From assembly GCA_031548515.1 (NCBI GenBank), contig JAVBRB010000017.1:49241-113240 (forward strand): 64,000 bases of DNA, in the 5' to 3' direction. The notes beneath the pieces are model-generated. The model was not told the origin of the DNA, did no database searches, and was given only the letters and a program-made list of their open reading frames with translations. The first letter of the stretch is position 1, and every line of letters starts with the position of its first letter. A program made the translations under genes and the position numbers. This document shows, in pieces, positions 7,446 to 16,071 of the stretch. The DNA comes from UBA940 sp031548515. GTDB taxonomy: Bacteria; Bacteroidota; Bacteroidia; Bacteroidales; Rikenellaceae.

Positions 7446-7453
7446 TAATTTTG
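7446..7453 (+). promoter_or_regulatory. -7 promoter element of nadC
   Basis: TAATTTTG matches TAnnTTTG and lies 21 bases before the nadC ATG at 7475. This excludes the in-frame upstream start at 7451. Confidence 0.6.
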
Positions 7454-7474
7454 GGATTCAAACACACCGCAACT

Positions 7475-8329
7475 ATGAAAAAAGAATACATACCGCTCGT
7501 GGAAGAACTCATCGCCCTTGCCATCCGCGAAGACATTGGCGACGGCGACCACACCTCGCTGGCTTCGATACCCGCCGACGCACGCGGACGAATGAAACTG
7601 CTAGTCAAGGAGCGCGGCGTAATCGCCGGGGTTGAAGTGGCGGAAATTGTCTTCCGCAGGCTCGACCCGGAGGTGCGGCTCGAAATACTGATACCGGACG
7701 GCAGCGCCGTCGAGGTTGGCGACGTTGTTTTTTACGTAGAGGGCCGCACGCGTAGCCTGCTGCAGTCCGAACGCATCATCCTCAACATCATGCAGCGCAT
7801 GACGGGCGTGGCGACCGAAACCGCTCGCTACGTAAAGAGGATCGATGGAACCGGATGCCGCATCTTGGATACGCGCAAAACAACTCCCGGAAGCCGCGTG
7901 CTCGACAAAATGGCAGTGAAACTGGGCGGCGGCGAGAACCACCGCATGGGGCTTTTCGACATGATACTTCTGAAAGACAACCATATAGATTTCGCCGGAG
8001 GGATAATTCCGGCTATCGAGGGCGTCCGCAAGTACCTGAAAGAAAAAGGCAAGGACCTGCCCATCGAGGTCGAGGTGCGTTCGCTGGATGATATAGACCT
8101 TGTTTTTGCAGCGGGAGGGGCAGACCGCATCATGCTCGACAACTTCGACCTGGAGCAGACGCGGCGCGCGGTGGCCAAGATCGACGGACGCTGTGAGATA
8201 GAATCATCAGGCGGCATCCGCTACGAAAACCTGCGCGACTACGCCGACTGCGGCGTGGACTTCATTTCGGTCGGAGCGCTGACCCACCAGATAAAGAGCG
8301 TCGATTTGAGTCTAAAGGCTGTAGAATAG
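7475..8329 (+). CDS. nadC: Nicotinate-nucleotide pyrophosphorylase
   Basis: The protein has 284 residues from the ATG at 7475. It is a quinolinate phosphoribosyltransferase: it converts quinolinate and PRPP to nicotinate mononucleotide, CO2 and PPi in de novo NAD synthesis. Seen motifs are EDIGDGDHTS near the start, the LDTRKTTPGSR substrate loop near 135, GGGENHRMGLFDMILLKDNH near 155, and MLDNFD and SSGGI near the C-terminus. Length is normal. nadA, the quinolinate-forming enzyme, is elsewhere in this window at 44004-44942 on the other strand, so the pathway is not an operon here. DPP-IV follows on the same strand after 23 bases. Confidence 0.95.
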   Translation: MKKEYIPLVEELIALAIREDIGDGDHTSLASIPADARGRMKLLVKERGVIAGVEVAEIVFRRLDPEVRLEILIPDGSAVEVGDVVFYVEGRTRSLLQSERIILNIMQRMTGVATETARYVKRIDGTGCRILDTRKTTPGSRVLDKMAVKLGGGENHRMGLFDMILLKDNHIDFAGGIIPAIEGVRKYLKEKGKDLPIEVEVRSLDDIDLVFAAGGADRIMLDNFDLEQTRRAVAKIDGRCEIESSGGIRYENLRDYADCGVDFISVGALTHQIKSVDLSLKAVE

Positions 8330-8352
8330 CCGTCATAACATACTAACCTGCC

Positions 8353-10425
8353 ATGAAAAAAACCTTCGTAACACCAGTTCTTATTTTCTGCTCCATTGTT
8401 ATTGTTTCGGCACAGTACAACTTCTTTCCCGACGGAGAACATTTCTCAGCCATCAGAAACGGGAAAATAGTCAAAGTCGATTTTTTCAACGACAAGATCG
8501 TTGGGACTCTTCTGGACCTCGACGGCCGGAACATACAGTCGCACATCCTCTCGCCCGACGGCACGAAGGCGCTGCTAATCACAAACCGGACGCCGATCTA
8601 CCGCCATTCTTTCACGGCAGGTTATTCCGTTGCAGATTTTGGCACGGGCAGTGTGAAGCCGGTTTCGGGATCACAGGCGGCGGGTATGCGAGATGCTTCG
8701 TTCTCGCCCGACGGCAGCCGTGTGGCTTTTGTGCGCGATAATGACCTGTTCGTCACAGAGATGAGTTCGTCGGTCGAAAAACGCATAACATACGACGGCG
8801 AGCGCAACCAGATAATAAACGGTTTTACCGACTGGGTCTACGAGGAGGAATACGGGTTCACTAAGGCTTACGAATTCTCGCCCGACGGCAGCGAAATAGC
8901 TTTTCTGCGCTTCGACGAAAGCCGCGTCCGCGAGTTCGCCATGATGCGCTACGACGAAAAGCTCTATCCCGAACCATATCTGTTCAAATACCCGAAAGCG
9001 GGAGAGGAAAACTCGGTCGTCACGCTGCACGTATATAACATCGCGTCGGGCGAAACCCGCACAGTCGATACAGGTACCCAAACCGACCAGTATATTCCCC
9101 GAATTGGGTGGACGCCGTCGGGCGAACTCTTTTTCTATCGCGTCAACCGCCTGCAAAACGTTTTCGAGGTGTTCTTAGCCGACAAGAGCGGAAACATCCG
9201 CACTATATACGAGGAAACCTCCCCGCGCTATGTGGAACGCCCCGACGATACTACCATCATGTTCCTGCCCGACGGCGACAGGTTCATAGCTAAGAACGAG
9301 ACCCGCACCGGTTGGATGCATCTGTATCTATACAGCATCAAAAAAGGCTTCCTGAACGCCATCACCTCAGGTGAATGGGAGGTGACAGAACTGCTGGGCA
9401 CAAGGGACGGCAAAGTGTGGTACATGTCCACCGAAACCTCACCGCTGAACCGCGACCTGTATTCGGTGGGGCTGAACGGCAAAGGCAAGACGTTGCACAC
9501 CAGCGGAGACGGGACATCCTCGGTCAACGCCGCCCCCGGTATGGGCGTATATGTGCAGATTTACTCCAATGCGTCCGGACGCGTCGAAAGGAAGAGGGTC
9601 AGGAACATCGGCTCGAAACAGGTGTCTTCATCACTTGTGGTGTTGTCTGAAGAGGGAAGCAGCGAAGTTAAAATGGAGTTTTTCTCTTTCCCGAACGACG
9701 GCGGGACCCACCTCAACGGCTATATGATAAAACCCGCTGGTTTCGATCCTGCGAAAAAATACCCATTATTCATGACCCAGTACAGCGGCCCCGGCTCACA
9801 GTCCGTAAGCAACCGGGCGGGGGGATGGGACGGGATGAGTAAACCGATACTCGATGCAGGATACATCGTCGTTTGCGTCGACGGACGTGGAACAGGCTTC
9901 CGCGGCGAGGAGTTCAAGAAATGCACCTATGGCCAACTCGGAAAATACGAAACCGAAGACCAGATATCCGCCGCGAAATACCTGGGCAGCCTCCCATATG
10001 TCGACTCGTCGCGCATAGGCATCTACGGCTGGAGCTACGGCGGTTTCATGGCACTGAACTGCATCCTGAAAGGTGCGGACGTATTCAAACTGGCCGTTGC
10101 CGTGGCTCCGGTGACCTCGTGGCGTTATTACGACAGCATCTACACCGAGATCTACAACGGGCTGCCACAGGATAACCCCGGAGGCTACGACGACAACTCG
10201 CCCATCAATTTCGCGGAAAACCTGAAAGGGAAATTGCTGCTCGTCCACGGCTCTGGCGATGACAACGTACACGTACAGAACAGTTTTGAGATGGCTAAAG
10301 CCCTTGTGAAGGCCGGTAAGCAGTTCGACATGATGATCTATCCCGACGACAACCATTCGATGTGGCCGAACGGTTCGCAAAACGTCCGCCGGAAGATAGT
10401 CGATTATGTGATAGAAAACCTTTGA
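8353..10425 (+). CDS. Dipeptidyl peptidase IV, S9 family
   Basis: This 690-residue protein has a signal peptide (about residues 1-20, ending SAQ), so it is periplasmic or surface-exposed. It has an N-terminal beta-propeller with DWVYEEEYGF, which carries the Glu pair that anchors the substrate N-terminus. The C-terminal alpha/beta-hydrolase domain has catalytic Ser561 in GWSYGG, Asp near 636-637 in GSGDDNVH and His668 in DDNHSM. It removes X-Pro (or X-Ala) dipeptides from peptides, typical of peptide-using gut Bacteroidales. It is followed 13 bases later by a GH32-like gene, which may be co-transcribed. Confidence 0.95.
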   Translation: MKKTFVTPVLIFCSIVIVSAQYNFFPDGEHFSAIRNGKIVKVDFFNDKIVGTLLDLDGRNIQSHILSPDGTKALLITNRTPIYRHSFTAGYSVADFGTGSVKPVSGSQAAGMRDASFSPDGSRVAFVRDNDLFVTEMSSSVEKRITYDGERNQIINGFTDWVYEEEYGFTKAYEFSPDGSEIAFLRFDESRVREFAMMRYDEKLYPEPYLFKYPKAGEENSVVTLHVYNIASGETRTVDTGTQTDQYIPRIGWTPSGELFFYRVNRLQNVFEVFLADKSGNIRTIYEETSPRYVERPDDTTIMFLPDGDRFIAKNETRTGWMHLYLYSIKKGFLNAITSGEWEVTELLGTRDGKVWYMSTETSPLNRDLYSVGLNGKGKTLHTSGDGTSSVNAAPGMGVYVQIYSNASGRVERKRVRNIGSKQVSSSLVVLSEEGSSEVKMEFFSFPNDGGTHLNGYMIKPAGFDPAKKYPLFMTQYSGPGSQSVSNRAGGWDGMSKPILDAGYIVVCVDGRGTGFRGEEFKKCTYGQLGKYETEDQISAAKYLGSLPYVDSSRIGIYGWSYGGFMALNCILKGADVFKLAVAVAPVTSWRYYDSIYTEIYNGLPQDNPGGYDDNSPINFAENLKGKLLLVHGSGDDNVHVQNSFEMAKALVKAGKQFDMMIYPDDNHSMWPNGSQNVRRKIVDYVIENL

Positions 10426-10438
10426 ATAAGGAACCTGT

Positions 10439-11911
10439 ATGAAAAAGAAATTAATCACCACTCTGGCCGCATTGTTGGCTGCCACGTCTTTTTGCGCGCA
10501 GTCCCCGTCCGGCATTACCTACGATCCTTCCGTCCAACCCTCCGACATGCAGTATTTCAAGCCCGCAGGCAACCAGTTCGTCGGGGACTGCATCCCGTTT
10601 TACCATGACGGTACATACTATCTTTACTGGCTGCTGGACGAAGGGCATCACGCGGCGCTTGGCGGGCTGGGCGCCCACCAGTGGGCTGTGAGCACGACAA
10701 AAGATCTGGTGAACTGGACGCACCATCCCATTGCGATAGGGATAGACGAAGATTGGGAGAAATCTATCTGCACCGGCTCGGTGGCATATTACAAAGGTAA
10801 ATTTTACGCTTTTTACGCTACCCGCCTCGTGAACGGCGAAGGAAAAGTGAACGAACAACTGAGTTACGCCGTCAGCGACGACGGTATAAATTTCCGGAAG
10901 CAGTTGCCGAACCCGTTCTACACTTCGGCCCCGGGCTACAGCAGCCGTAACTTCCGTGATCCCAAGGTTTCGGTCGACAAGGACGGTACGTTCCACCTGT
11001 TCATCTCCTCGGAAAAAGAACAGTATATTTTCGCCGACGGACGCGGCTGCCTGGTGCATCTGGTCTCCAAGAACCTCAAAGATTGGGAAGTGCGCGAACC
11101 CGTACTTTCGGGGCAACGCCACGTTCCCGAATGTCCCGATTATTTCGAATGGAACGGATGGTATTACCTGATATACGGACAGGCCGGCGACACCTATTAT
11201 GTGAAATCGCGAAGCCCATACGGCCCATGGATATATCCCGGATCGCAGACCCTGGTTGAACAGTGGAACAATGTGGTGAAAACGGCGGAATTCACAGGAA
11301 ACAGGAGAATAGCCGCCGGATGGATACCGAGCCGTCACGAAAACAGGGACTGGGGAGGCGAACTGTTCGGCGGAACCGTCGTCTTGCGCGAACTCATGCA
11401 ACTGCCCGACGGCGATCTGATCACAAAATTTCCGGAGGAGGCCGTTCCCCAAATGGTAGGTTCCATGCAGTATAAGCTCAAGCTGGCGGACAACGCTGTC
11501 CGCAACGGCAAAGACGGACTCACAGTGAACGCACCGGGAGCTATGGGAGGCGGATATATAGCGGATGTTCCCCGGAACTGCCGCATAACACTGGAAATGG
11601 AAACCGACGGCAACATCGAGGAATACGGACTGATAATGCGGGCAGGAGATAATGCAGACGGTTACAGCCTGGCATTCTCCCCCGACTTGCGTACCATCCG
11701 CCTTCATAATACTCAGATCGGCACGGTAGACGGATTGGCCGGTACGGTAAAAGTGGATATCCTGATGAAAGACGACATCATCGACGCTTCTGTCGACGGA
11801 CGGCGGTGCATTGTCAACCGCCTGCCGGAAAAGTCAGGTGGCTACCTTTGGTTCTATGTTAAACAGGGTTCCGCTAAATTCAGGAATATAAAAATATATC
11901 CGCTGCCATAA
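10439..11911 (+). CDS. Secreted GH32-like (clan GH-J) glycosidase
   Basis: The protein has 490 residues with a signal peptide (about 1-20). A five-bladed beta-propeller glycosidase is suggested by an Asp near the start of the first blade (VGDCIPFYHDGTYYLYW, in place of the canonical NDPNG). It is also suggested by AVSTTKDLVNWTHH, an RDP motif (NFRDPKV) and an acidic EC-type motif (PECPDYFEW). A C-terminal beta-sandwich follows from about residue 345. GH32 enzymes hydrolyse fructosides such as inulin, levan or sucrose. The first catalytic motif is atypical, so substrate is uncertain and a related GH-J or GH43-like activity is possible. It lies directly after the DPP-IV gene. Confidence 0.75.
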   Translation: MKKKLITTLAALLAATSFCAQSPSGITYDPSVQPSDMQYFKPAGNQFVGDCIPFYHDGTYYLYWLLDEGHHAALGGLGAHQWAVSTTKDLVNWTHHPIAIGIDEDWEKSICTGSVAYYKGKFYAFYATRLVNGEGKVNEQLSYAVSDDGINFRKQLPNPFYTSAPGYSSRNFRDPKVSVDKDGTFHLFISSEKEQYIFADGRGCLVHLVSKNLKDWEVREPVLSGQRHVPECPDYFEWNGWYYLIYGQAGDTYYVKSRSPYGPWIYPGSQTLVEQWNNVVKTAEFTGNRRIAAGWIPSRHENRDWGGELFGGTVVLRELMQLPDGDLITKFPEEAVPQMVGSMQYKLKLADNAVRNGKDGLTVNAPGAMGGGYIADVPRNCRITLEMETDGNIEEYGLIMRAGDNADGYSLAFSPDLRTIRLHNTQIGTVDGLAGTVKVDILMKDDIIDASVDGRRCIVNRLPEKSGGYLWFYVKQGSAKFRNIKIYPLP

Positions 11912-11972
11912 GAAGATTGGAAGTTTACAGCGTGCAAAATAAATCCGCTGTGGCCGTTGCCACAATTTTCCA

Positions 11973-11980
11973 TATCTTTG
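11973..11980 (+). promoter_or_regulatory. -7 promoter element of der
   Basis: TATCTTTG lies 21 bases before the der ATG and matches TAnnTTTG. No -33 match at the usual spacing. Confidence 0.5.
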
Positions 11981-12001
11981 CGGCATTAAATTAAGGAAAC
12001 C

Positions 12002-13306
12002 ATGAGTCTGGTAGCTATAGTCGGAAGGCCCAATGTGGGTAAAAGTACGTTGTTCAACCGTCTTGTCGGCCAGCGGCAGGCCATCGTCGACGCGACGGCA
12101 GGCACTACCCGCGACCGCCATTACGGCAAGACAGACTGGAACGGGCGCGAATTCTCCGTGATCGACACCGGCGGCTATTCCGTGGGCAGCGACGACGTTT
12201 TCGAAGAGGATATCCGCCGCCAGGTGATGCTGGCCATCGACGAGGCCGACGTCATCCTGTTCCTGGTGGAGGTCGGCACGGGAATCACCGACCTTGACAT
12301 GATGGTCGCCGGCGAACTGCGCCGCTCAAAAAAGAAAGTGCTGCTCGTGGTCAACAAGGTCGACAACAACGAGCAGATGTACGCCACCCACGAGTTTTAT
12401 GCTTTCGGACTGGGCGACCCGTATCCCGTAAGCTCGATGTCGGGAAGCGGCACTGGCGATCTGTTGGACGCGGTTCTGGCAGCGCTGCCCGAAGATGCCA
12501 AGGCCGAAGAACTGGACGACCTGCCGCGCATAACCATAGTGGGACGCCCTAACGTGGGCAAATCGTCGCTCACGAACGCCCTGCTGGGCGAGGAGCGCAA
12601 TATCGTCACCCCCGTCGCCGGCACCACACGTGACTCGATATATACGCGCTACAACAAATACGGCATGGATTTCTACCTGGTCGACACCGCCGGGATGCGC
12701 AAGAAGGGCAAGACGATGGACGATCTGGAATTCTATTCGGTGATGCGGTCGATCCGCTCGATCGAGGGTTCCGACGTCTGCATCCTGATGCTCGACGCGC
12801 AGCAGGGGATCGAGTCGCAGGATATGAACATATTCCGCCTGGTCGAGAAGAACAAGAAAGGCGTAGTCATCGTGGTCAACAAGTGGGATCTCATCGAGAA
12901 AGAGACCAACACCATGAAGGAGTGGCGCGAATTCCTCGAAAAGAAGATCGCGCCGTACAACGACGTGCCCATAATCTTCACTTCGGTGATCAACAAACAG
13001 CGCATCATGGAAGTTCTGGAGACGGCCATGCGGGTCTACGCCAACCGCGAACGCCGCATCCCCACCTCGCAGCTGAACGACTATATACTGCCCATCATCG
13101 AGGAGACTCCCCCGCCTTCGACCAAGGGTAAGTACATCCGCATAAAGTACGCGACGCAGCTGGCTTCGCCGACACCGACGTTTGCGTTTTTCGTCAACCT
13201 GCCGCAGTACATCCGCGAACCCTACCGCCGTTTCCTCGAGAACAAACTGCGTGCGGAATGGGATTTCAGCGGGGTACCGATTCAGATCTTCTTCAGGCAG
13301 AAGTAA
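12002..13306 (+). CDS. der: Ribosome biogenesis GTPase Der
   Basis: This 434-residue tandem GTPase has the first P-loop GRPNVGKSTLF at residues 8-18 and the second GRPNVGKSSLT near 181. Each is followed by the expected DTGG/DTAG and NKxD motifs (NKVDN, NKWD). A KH-like C-terminal domain runs from about residue 350 (PSTKGKYIRIKYATQ). It acts in 50S subunit assembly and is essential in most bacteria. Length and domain order are standard. It has its own promoter and no obvious operon partner; the next gene starts 56 bases on. Confidence 0.98.
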   Translation: MSLVAIVGRPNVGKSTLFNRLVGQRQAIVDATAGTTRDRHYGKTDWNGREFSVIDTGGYSVGSDDVFEEDIRRQVMLAIDEADVILFLVEVGTGITDLDMMVAGELRRSKKKVLLVVNKVDNNEQMYATHEFYAFGLGDPYPVSSMSGSGTGDLLDAVLAALPEDAKAEELDDLPRITIVGRPNVGKSSLTNALLGEERNIVTPVAGTTRDSIYTRYNKYGMDFYLVDTAGMRKKGKTMDDLEFYSVMRSIRSIEGSDVCILMLDAQQGIESQDMNIFRLVEKNKKGVVIVVNKWDLIEKETNTMKEWREFLEKKIAPYNDVPIIFTSVINKQRIMEVLETAMRVYANRERRIPTSQLNDYILPIIEETPPPSTKGKYIRIKYATQLASPTPTFAFFVNLPQYIREPYRRFLENKLRAEWDFSGVPIQIFFRQK

Positions 13307-13362
13307 CGCCGCCCGATTCGATTCCGCAAACTACAACCTAAACCGACAATCATATTGGAAAC

Positions 13363-14040
13363 ATGAAACCCAACGGGCAAAGAGCTAAAAATGCGATCCT
13401 GCTGACCTGGATCCTTCTGGCATTGGAAATTATCTCTCTTGTTTCAAGCGGTTTGCAACTAAACATGCTCCACACGATCGCAAACGGAGGCTATGTTCCC
13501 GATGAAGCGTCTGCGGCCAACGATATGCGCGAAGGTGCTATCGGCATCATCTACTTCATCGACTATACCGTCTGGTTGGTCTTTTTTCTGATGTGGTTTC
13601 GAAGGGCCTATTACAACCTGCATCAAAAGATAAATTACCTTGAACGGCCGGCCGGGGCGGCCGTATGGACCTGGTTTGTCCCGATCGTATGCCTGTATCG
13701 CCCCTATCAGATAATGAAAGAGCTGTTCACCGAGACAAAAAAACTGCTATCAGCCAAAGGATTCGCAGACAAAGTCGGCTATACAACGGATTGGCTCGGC
13801 TGGTGGTGGACGTTGTGGATTATTACGGCGTTTGTCGCGAATATCATCTTCAGAGTTACTTTAAGGGGAGCCGAAACGATCGACGAGTTTATGTTCATGA
13901 CCATTACACAGATAGTTTCAAGCGTTCTGGAGATTCCGCTCGCTCTTCTTTTCATTAAAATAATCAAGGATTATTCGGAGGTCGAACCTCTACTAGAGAA
14001 GCCGGAGGAGGCTCTGCTCGTACCAGAGGAAACTGTTTAG
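13363..14040 (+). CDS. DUF4328-type membrane protein
   Basis: The protein has 225 residues with about five hydrophobic segments (near 10-30, 60-80, 100-120, 140-165 and 180-205). The conserved WFVPIVCLYRPYQIMKEL stretch after the second segment is the hallmark of DUF4328 proteins. The family has no known function. The C-terminus is acidic and cytoplasmic-looking. It follows der by 56 bases without a clear promoter. Confidence 0.75.
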   Translation: MKPNGQRAKNAILLTWILLALEIISLVSSGLQLNMLHTIANGGYVPDEASAANDMREGAIGIIYFIDYTVWLVFFLMWFRRAYYNLHQKINYLERPAGAAVWTWFVPIVCLYRPYQIMKELFTETKKLLSAKGFADKVGYTTDWLGWWWTLWIITAFVANIIFRVTLRGAETIDEFMFMTITQIVSSVLEIPLALLFIKIIKDYSEVEPLLEKPEEALLVPEETV

Positions 14041-14063
14041 CACCAGTCGCACCCCTCTGCTAT

Positions 14064-14083
14064 AATTATGCGATCGCATAATT
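14064..14083. promoter_or_regulatory. Perfect 20-bp palindrome overlapping promoter region of DUF819 gene
   Basis: AATTATGCGATCGCATAATT is a perfect palindrome that ends 11 bases before the -7 element TATCTTTG, so it covers roughly positions -45 to -26. This is the usual place for an operator bound by a dimeric regulator. It has no loop and no T tract, so it is unlikely to be a terminator for the gene before it. Confidence 0.55.
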
Positions 14084-14094
14084 ACGAATATTGC

Positions 14095-14102
14095 TATCTT
14101 TG
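14095..14102 (+). promoter_or_regulatory. -7 promoter element of DUF819 gene
   Basis: TATCTTTG, 19 bases before the ATG at 14122. Confidence 0.55.
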
Positions 14103-14121
14103 TATCCATACCTGATTACCT

Positions 14122-15288
14122 ATGGTTGGAAATATACTCCTTGTAATATTCTTCCTTACGGCTCCCGCGGGAGTGCTGTGGCTGTGCCGCAAATTTCCGG
14201 TACTGAATAAAATAGGCCCCGTGATGATACTCTATGCAACGGGAGTCGTAGTCGGCAACCTGCCATGGCTGCCCCCGGGGACGAAACAGATACAGGAACT
14301 GGTCACTACGGCCATGATACCGCTGGCCATTCCGATGCTGCTGTTCAACTGCTCGTTCAAAAAAGGGCAGACCCGCATCGTGGGCAAAGCGTTGCTTGGC
14401 GGAGTTATTGCAGTTGTTACAGCCGTCATCCTTGGGTTTTTGCTTTTCCGCAACCACCTGGGGCCTGAGGCAGCGAAGATCGGGGGTATGGCCACTGCGG
14501 TCTATATAGGCGGTACTGTAAACCTGGCTGCAGTGCAACAAATGCTGGGCGCGCAGGAAAGTACCTACATAATGATGAATACTTATGACCTGATCGTCAG
14601 CGCGCTATATATGGCATTCCTGTTGATGGCGGGCATCACCCTGTTCCGCAAATTTCTGCCGGTCGACAAGTCGAAAATATCGGACCAGGCCAAAAAGGAA
14701 CTCGCCGAAGAGGTGAAAAAAGCCGAGGCCGTGAACCCTTATGCCGGGTTCTTCCGGCATGAAAACCTGATGCAAATACTGAAAGCATCGGGGTTGACGC
14801 TCGTTATTGTCGCGGTTTCGGGCGGCGTGGCACTGCTTCTCCCTAAAGACTATTTCATGCTGACGATGATTCTGCTGCTGACCACACTGGGCATCGCAGC
14901 GTCGTTTCTCAAACCCGTCAAGAAGCTCGAAAAAAGCTACGACGCGGGAATGTATCTGATCTATATTTTCAGTATCGCAGTAGCTTCGATGGCTGATTTC
15001 TCACAGATGGACCTGTCGCAGGAGATCTACCTCGCCGGATTCCTGACATTCGCGGTATTCGTTTCGCTGGGATTGCAGGCGCTTCTGGCAAAGCTGATGA
15101 AGGTCGACGCCGACTCGATGGTGGTAGCGTCGGTGGCGATGATAAACTCGGCTCCGTTCGTACCGATGATGGCCGCTGCAATGGGCAACCGCGAAGCCCT
15201 TGTGACAGGCATAACCATCGGACTGATCGGTTATGCGATCGGCAATTACCTGGGTGTGCTGTTGGCGCAACTGCTGGCGTTTCTGTAA
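14122..15288 (+). CDS. DUF819-family inner membrane protein
   Basis: The protein has 388 residues with about ten hydrophobic segments and a charged cytoplasmic loop near 180-205. The sequence, including GGMATAVYIGGTVNLAAV near residue 115 and the repeat-like AMINSAPFVPMMAAAMGN near 335, fits DUF819 (YjcL-like). These look like secondary transporters but have no established substrate. It is preceded by a 20-bp palindrome at the promoter, suggesting a dedicated regulator. The DUF1003 gene follows, with its own -7 element overlapping the stop codon of this gene. Confidence 0.85.
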   Translation: MVGNILLVIFFLTAPAGVLWLCRKFPVLNKIGPVMILYATGVVVGNLPWLPPGTKQIQELVTTAMIPLAIPMLLFNCSFKKGQTRIVGKALLGGVIAVVTAVILGFLLFRNHLGPEAAKIGGMATAVYIGGTVNLAAVQQMLGAQESTYIMMNTYDLIVSALYMAFLLMAGITLFRKFLPVDKSKISDQAKKELAEEVKKAEAVNPYAGFFRHENLMQILKASGLTLVIVAVSGGVALLLPKDYFMLTMILLLTTLGIAASFLKPVKKLEKSYDAGMYLIYIFSIAVASMADFSQMDLSQEIYLAGFLTFAVFVSLGLQALLAKLMKVDADSMVVASVAMINSAPFVPMMAAAMGNREALVTGITIGLIGYAIGNYLGVLLAQLLAFL

Positions 15289-15293
15289 TTTTG
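15286..15293 (+). promoter_or_regulatory. -7 promoter element of DUF1003 gene
   Basis: TAATTTTG overlaps the TAA stop of the DUF819 gene. TTG at 15262-15264 is upstream. It argues for start 15340 rather than 15295 for the next gene. Confidence 0.5.
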
Positions 15294-15339
15294 TATGATT
15301 ATTGCGGTTCAAAGCGCTGCACACAAATATTCAGACGAC

Positions 15340-16071
15340 ATGAAAACATTCGTAAGCGACCTTTCCGGCAGACGCTTCCCGATAGAAGACCGCATTTCCG
15401 GCGAATCGGTCAGATTGTCCATAATGGGCATGATACAGCACGACCACCCGGATTTCGACGCCTCAAAATATATGTCGCTGCAGGAACTCAACTCATACCG
15501 CGGAAAGTATATTGCCGAATACCTGCAGAAAGAGGTGGGAAACCTGGGCAATCTCGACAGTAAAGTTCTCAAGGCCCTTAAAAACCAGTCTACAATCAGC
15601 GACAAACTGGCTGTAAAGGCAAATGAGAAACTTTCCACCGGAGAGATGGTTGCGGACAAAGTTGCATCGTTCGGCGGCAGCTGGACTTTCATAATCATGT
15701 TCGCCTGCATACTGGCTTTCTGGGTAGTACTCAATGTTGTATGGCTTGGCGGCAAGGCGTTCGACCCATACCCGTTCATCCTGATGAATCTCGTGCTGTC
15801 GTGCCTGGCCGCAATACAGGCCCCGATAATCATGATGAGCCAAAACCGCCAGTCGAAAAAGGACCGCAAACATGCAGAAAGCGATTACATGGTAAACCTC
15901 AAATCAGAGATCGAGATCCGCTCGCTGCACGAAAAACTGGATCACCTGATGCTGTACCAGCAGCAGGAACTTATAGAGATACAGAAAATACAGATAGAAA
16001 TGCTGACCGATATCCAGAAGGAATTTGCCAAATGCGACAAAACGAAAAACGGAAACGAACCGACGGAATGA
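15340..16071 (+). CDS. DUF1003 membrane protein
   Basis: With start 15340 the protein has 243 residues and begins MKTFVSDLSGRRFP, as is usual for this family. An in-frame ATG at 15295 falls next to the -7 element and is not preferred. Two membrane segments (about 105-130 and 140-165) are joined by a short loop with DPYPFILMNL and followed by SQNRQSKKDR, the DUF1003 signature. A long C-terminal helix rich in Glu/Gln/Ile, likely a coiled coil, follows. Function is unknown. Its stop overlaps the start of the outer-membrane gene (ATGA). Confidence 0.85.
   Translation: MKTFVSDLSGRRFPIEDRISGESVRLSIMGMIQHDHPDFDASKYMSLQELNSYRGKYIAEYLQKEVGNLGNLDSKVLKALKNQSTISDKLAVKANEKLSTGEMVADKVASFGGSWTFIIMFACILAFWVVLNVVWLGGKAFDPYPFILMNLVLSCLAAIQAPIIMMSQNRQSKKDRKHAESDYMVNLKSEIEIRSLHEKLDHLMLYQQQELIEIQKIQIEMLTDIQKEFAKCDKTKNGNEPTE

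Noticed and set aside
10451..11707. 418-codon minus-strand frame across the GH32-like gene
   Set aside because: It is antisense to a gene with signal peptide and glycosidase motifs, and has no recognisable domain of its own.
15295..15339. Upstream start for the DUF1003 protein
   Set aside because: The -7 element ends at 15293, so transcription would begin after this ATG. The family start is at 15340.
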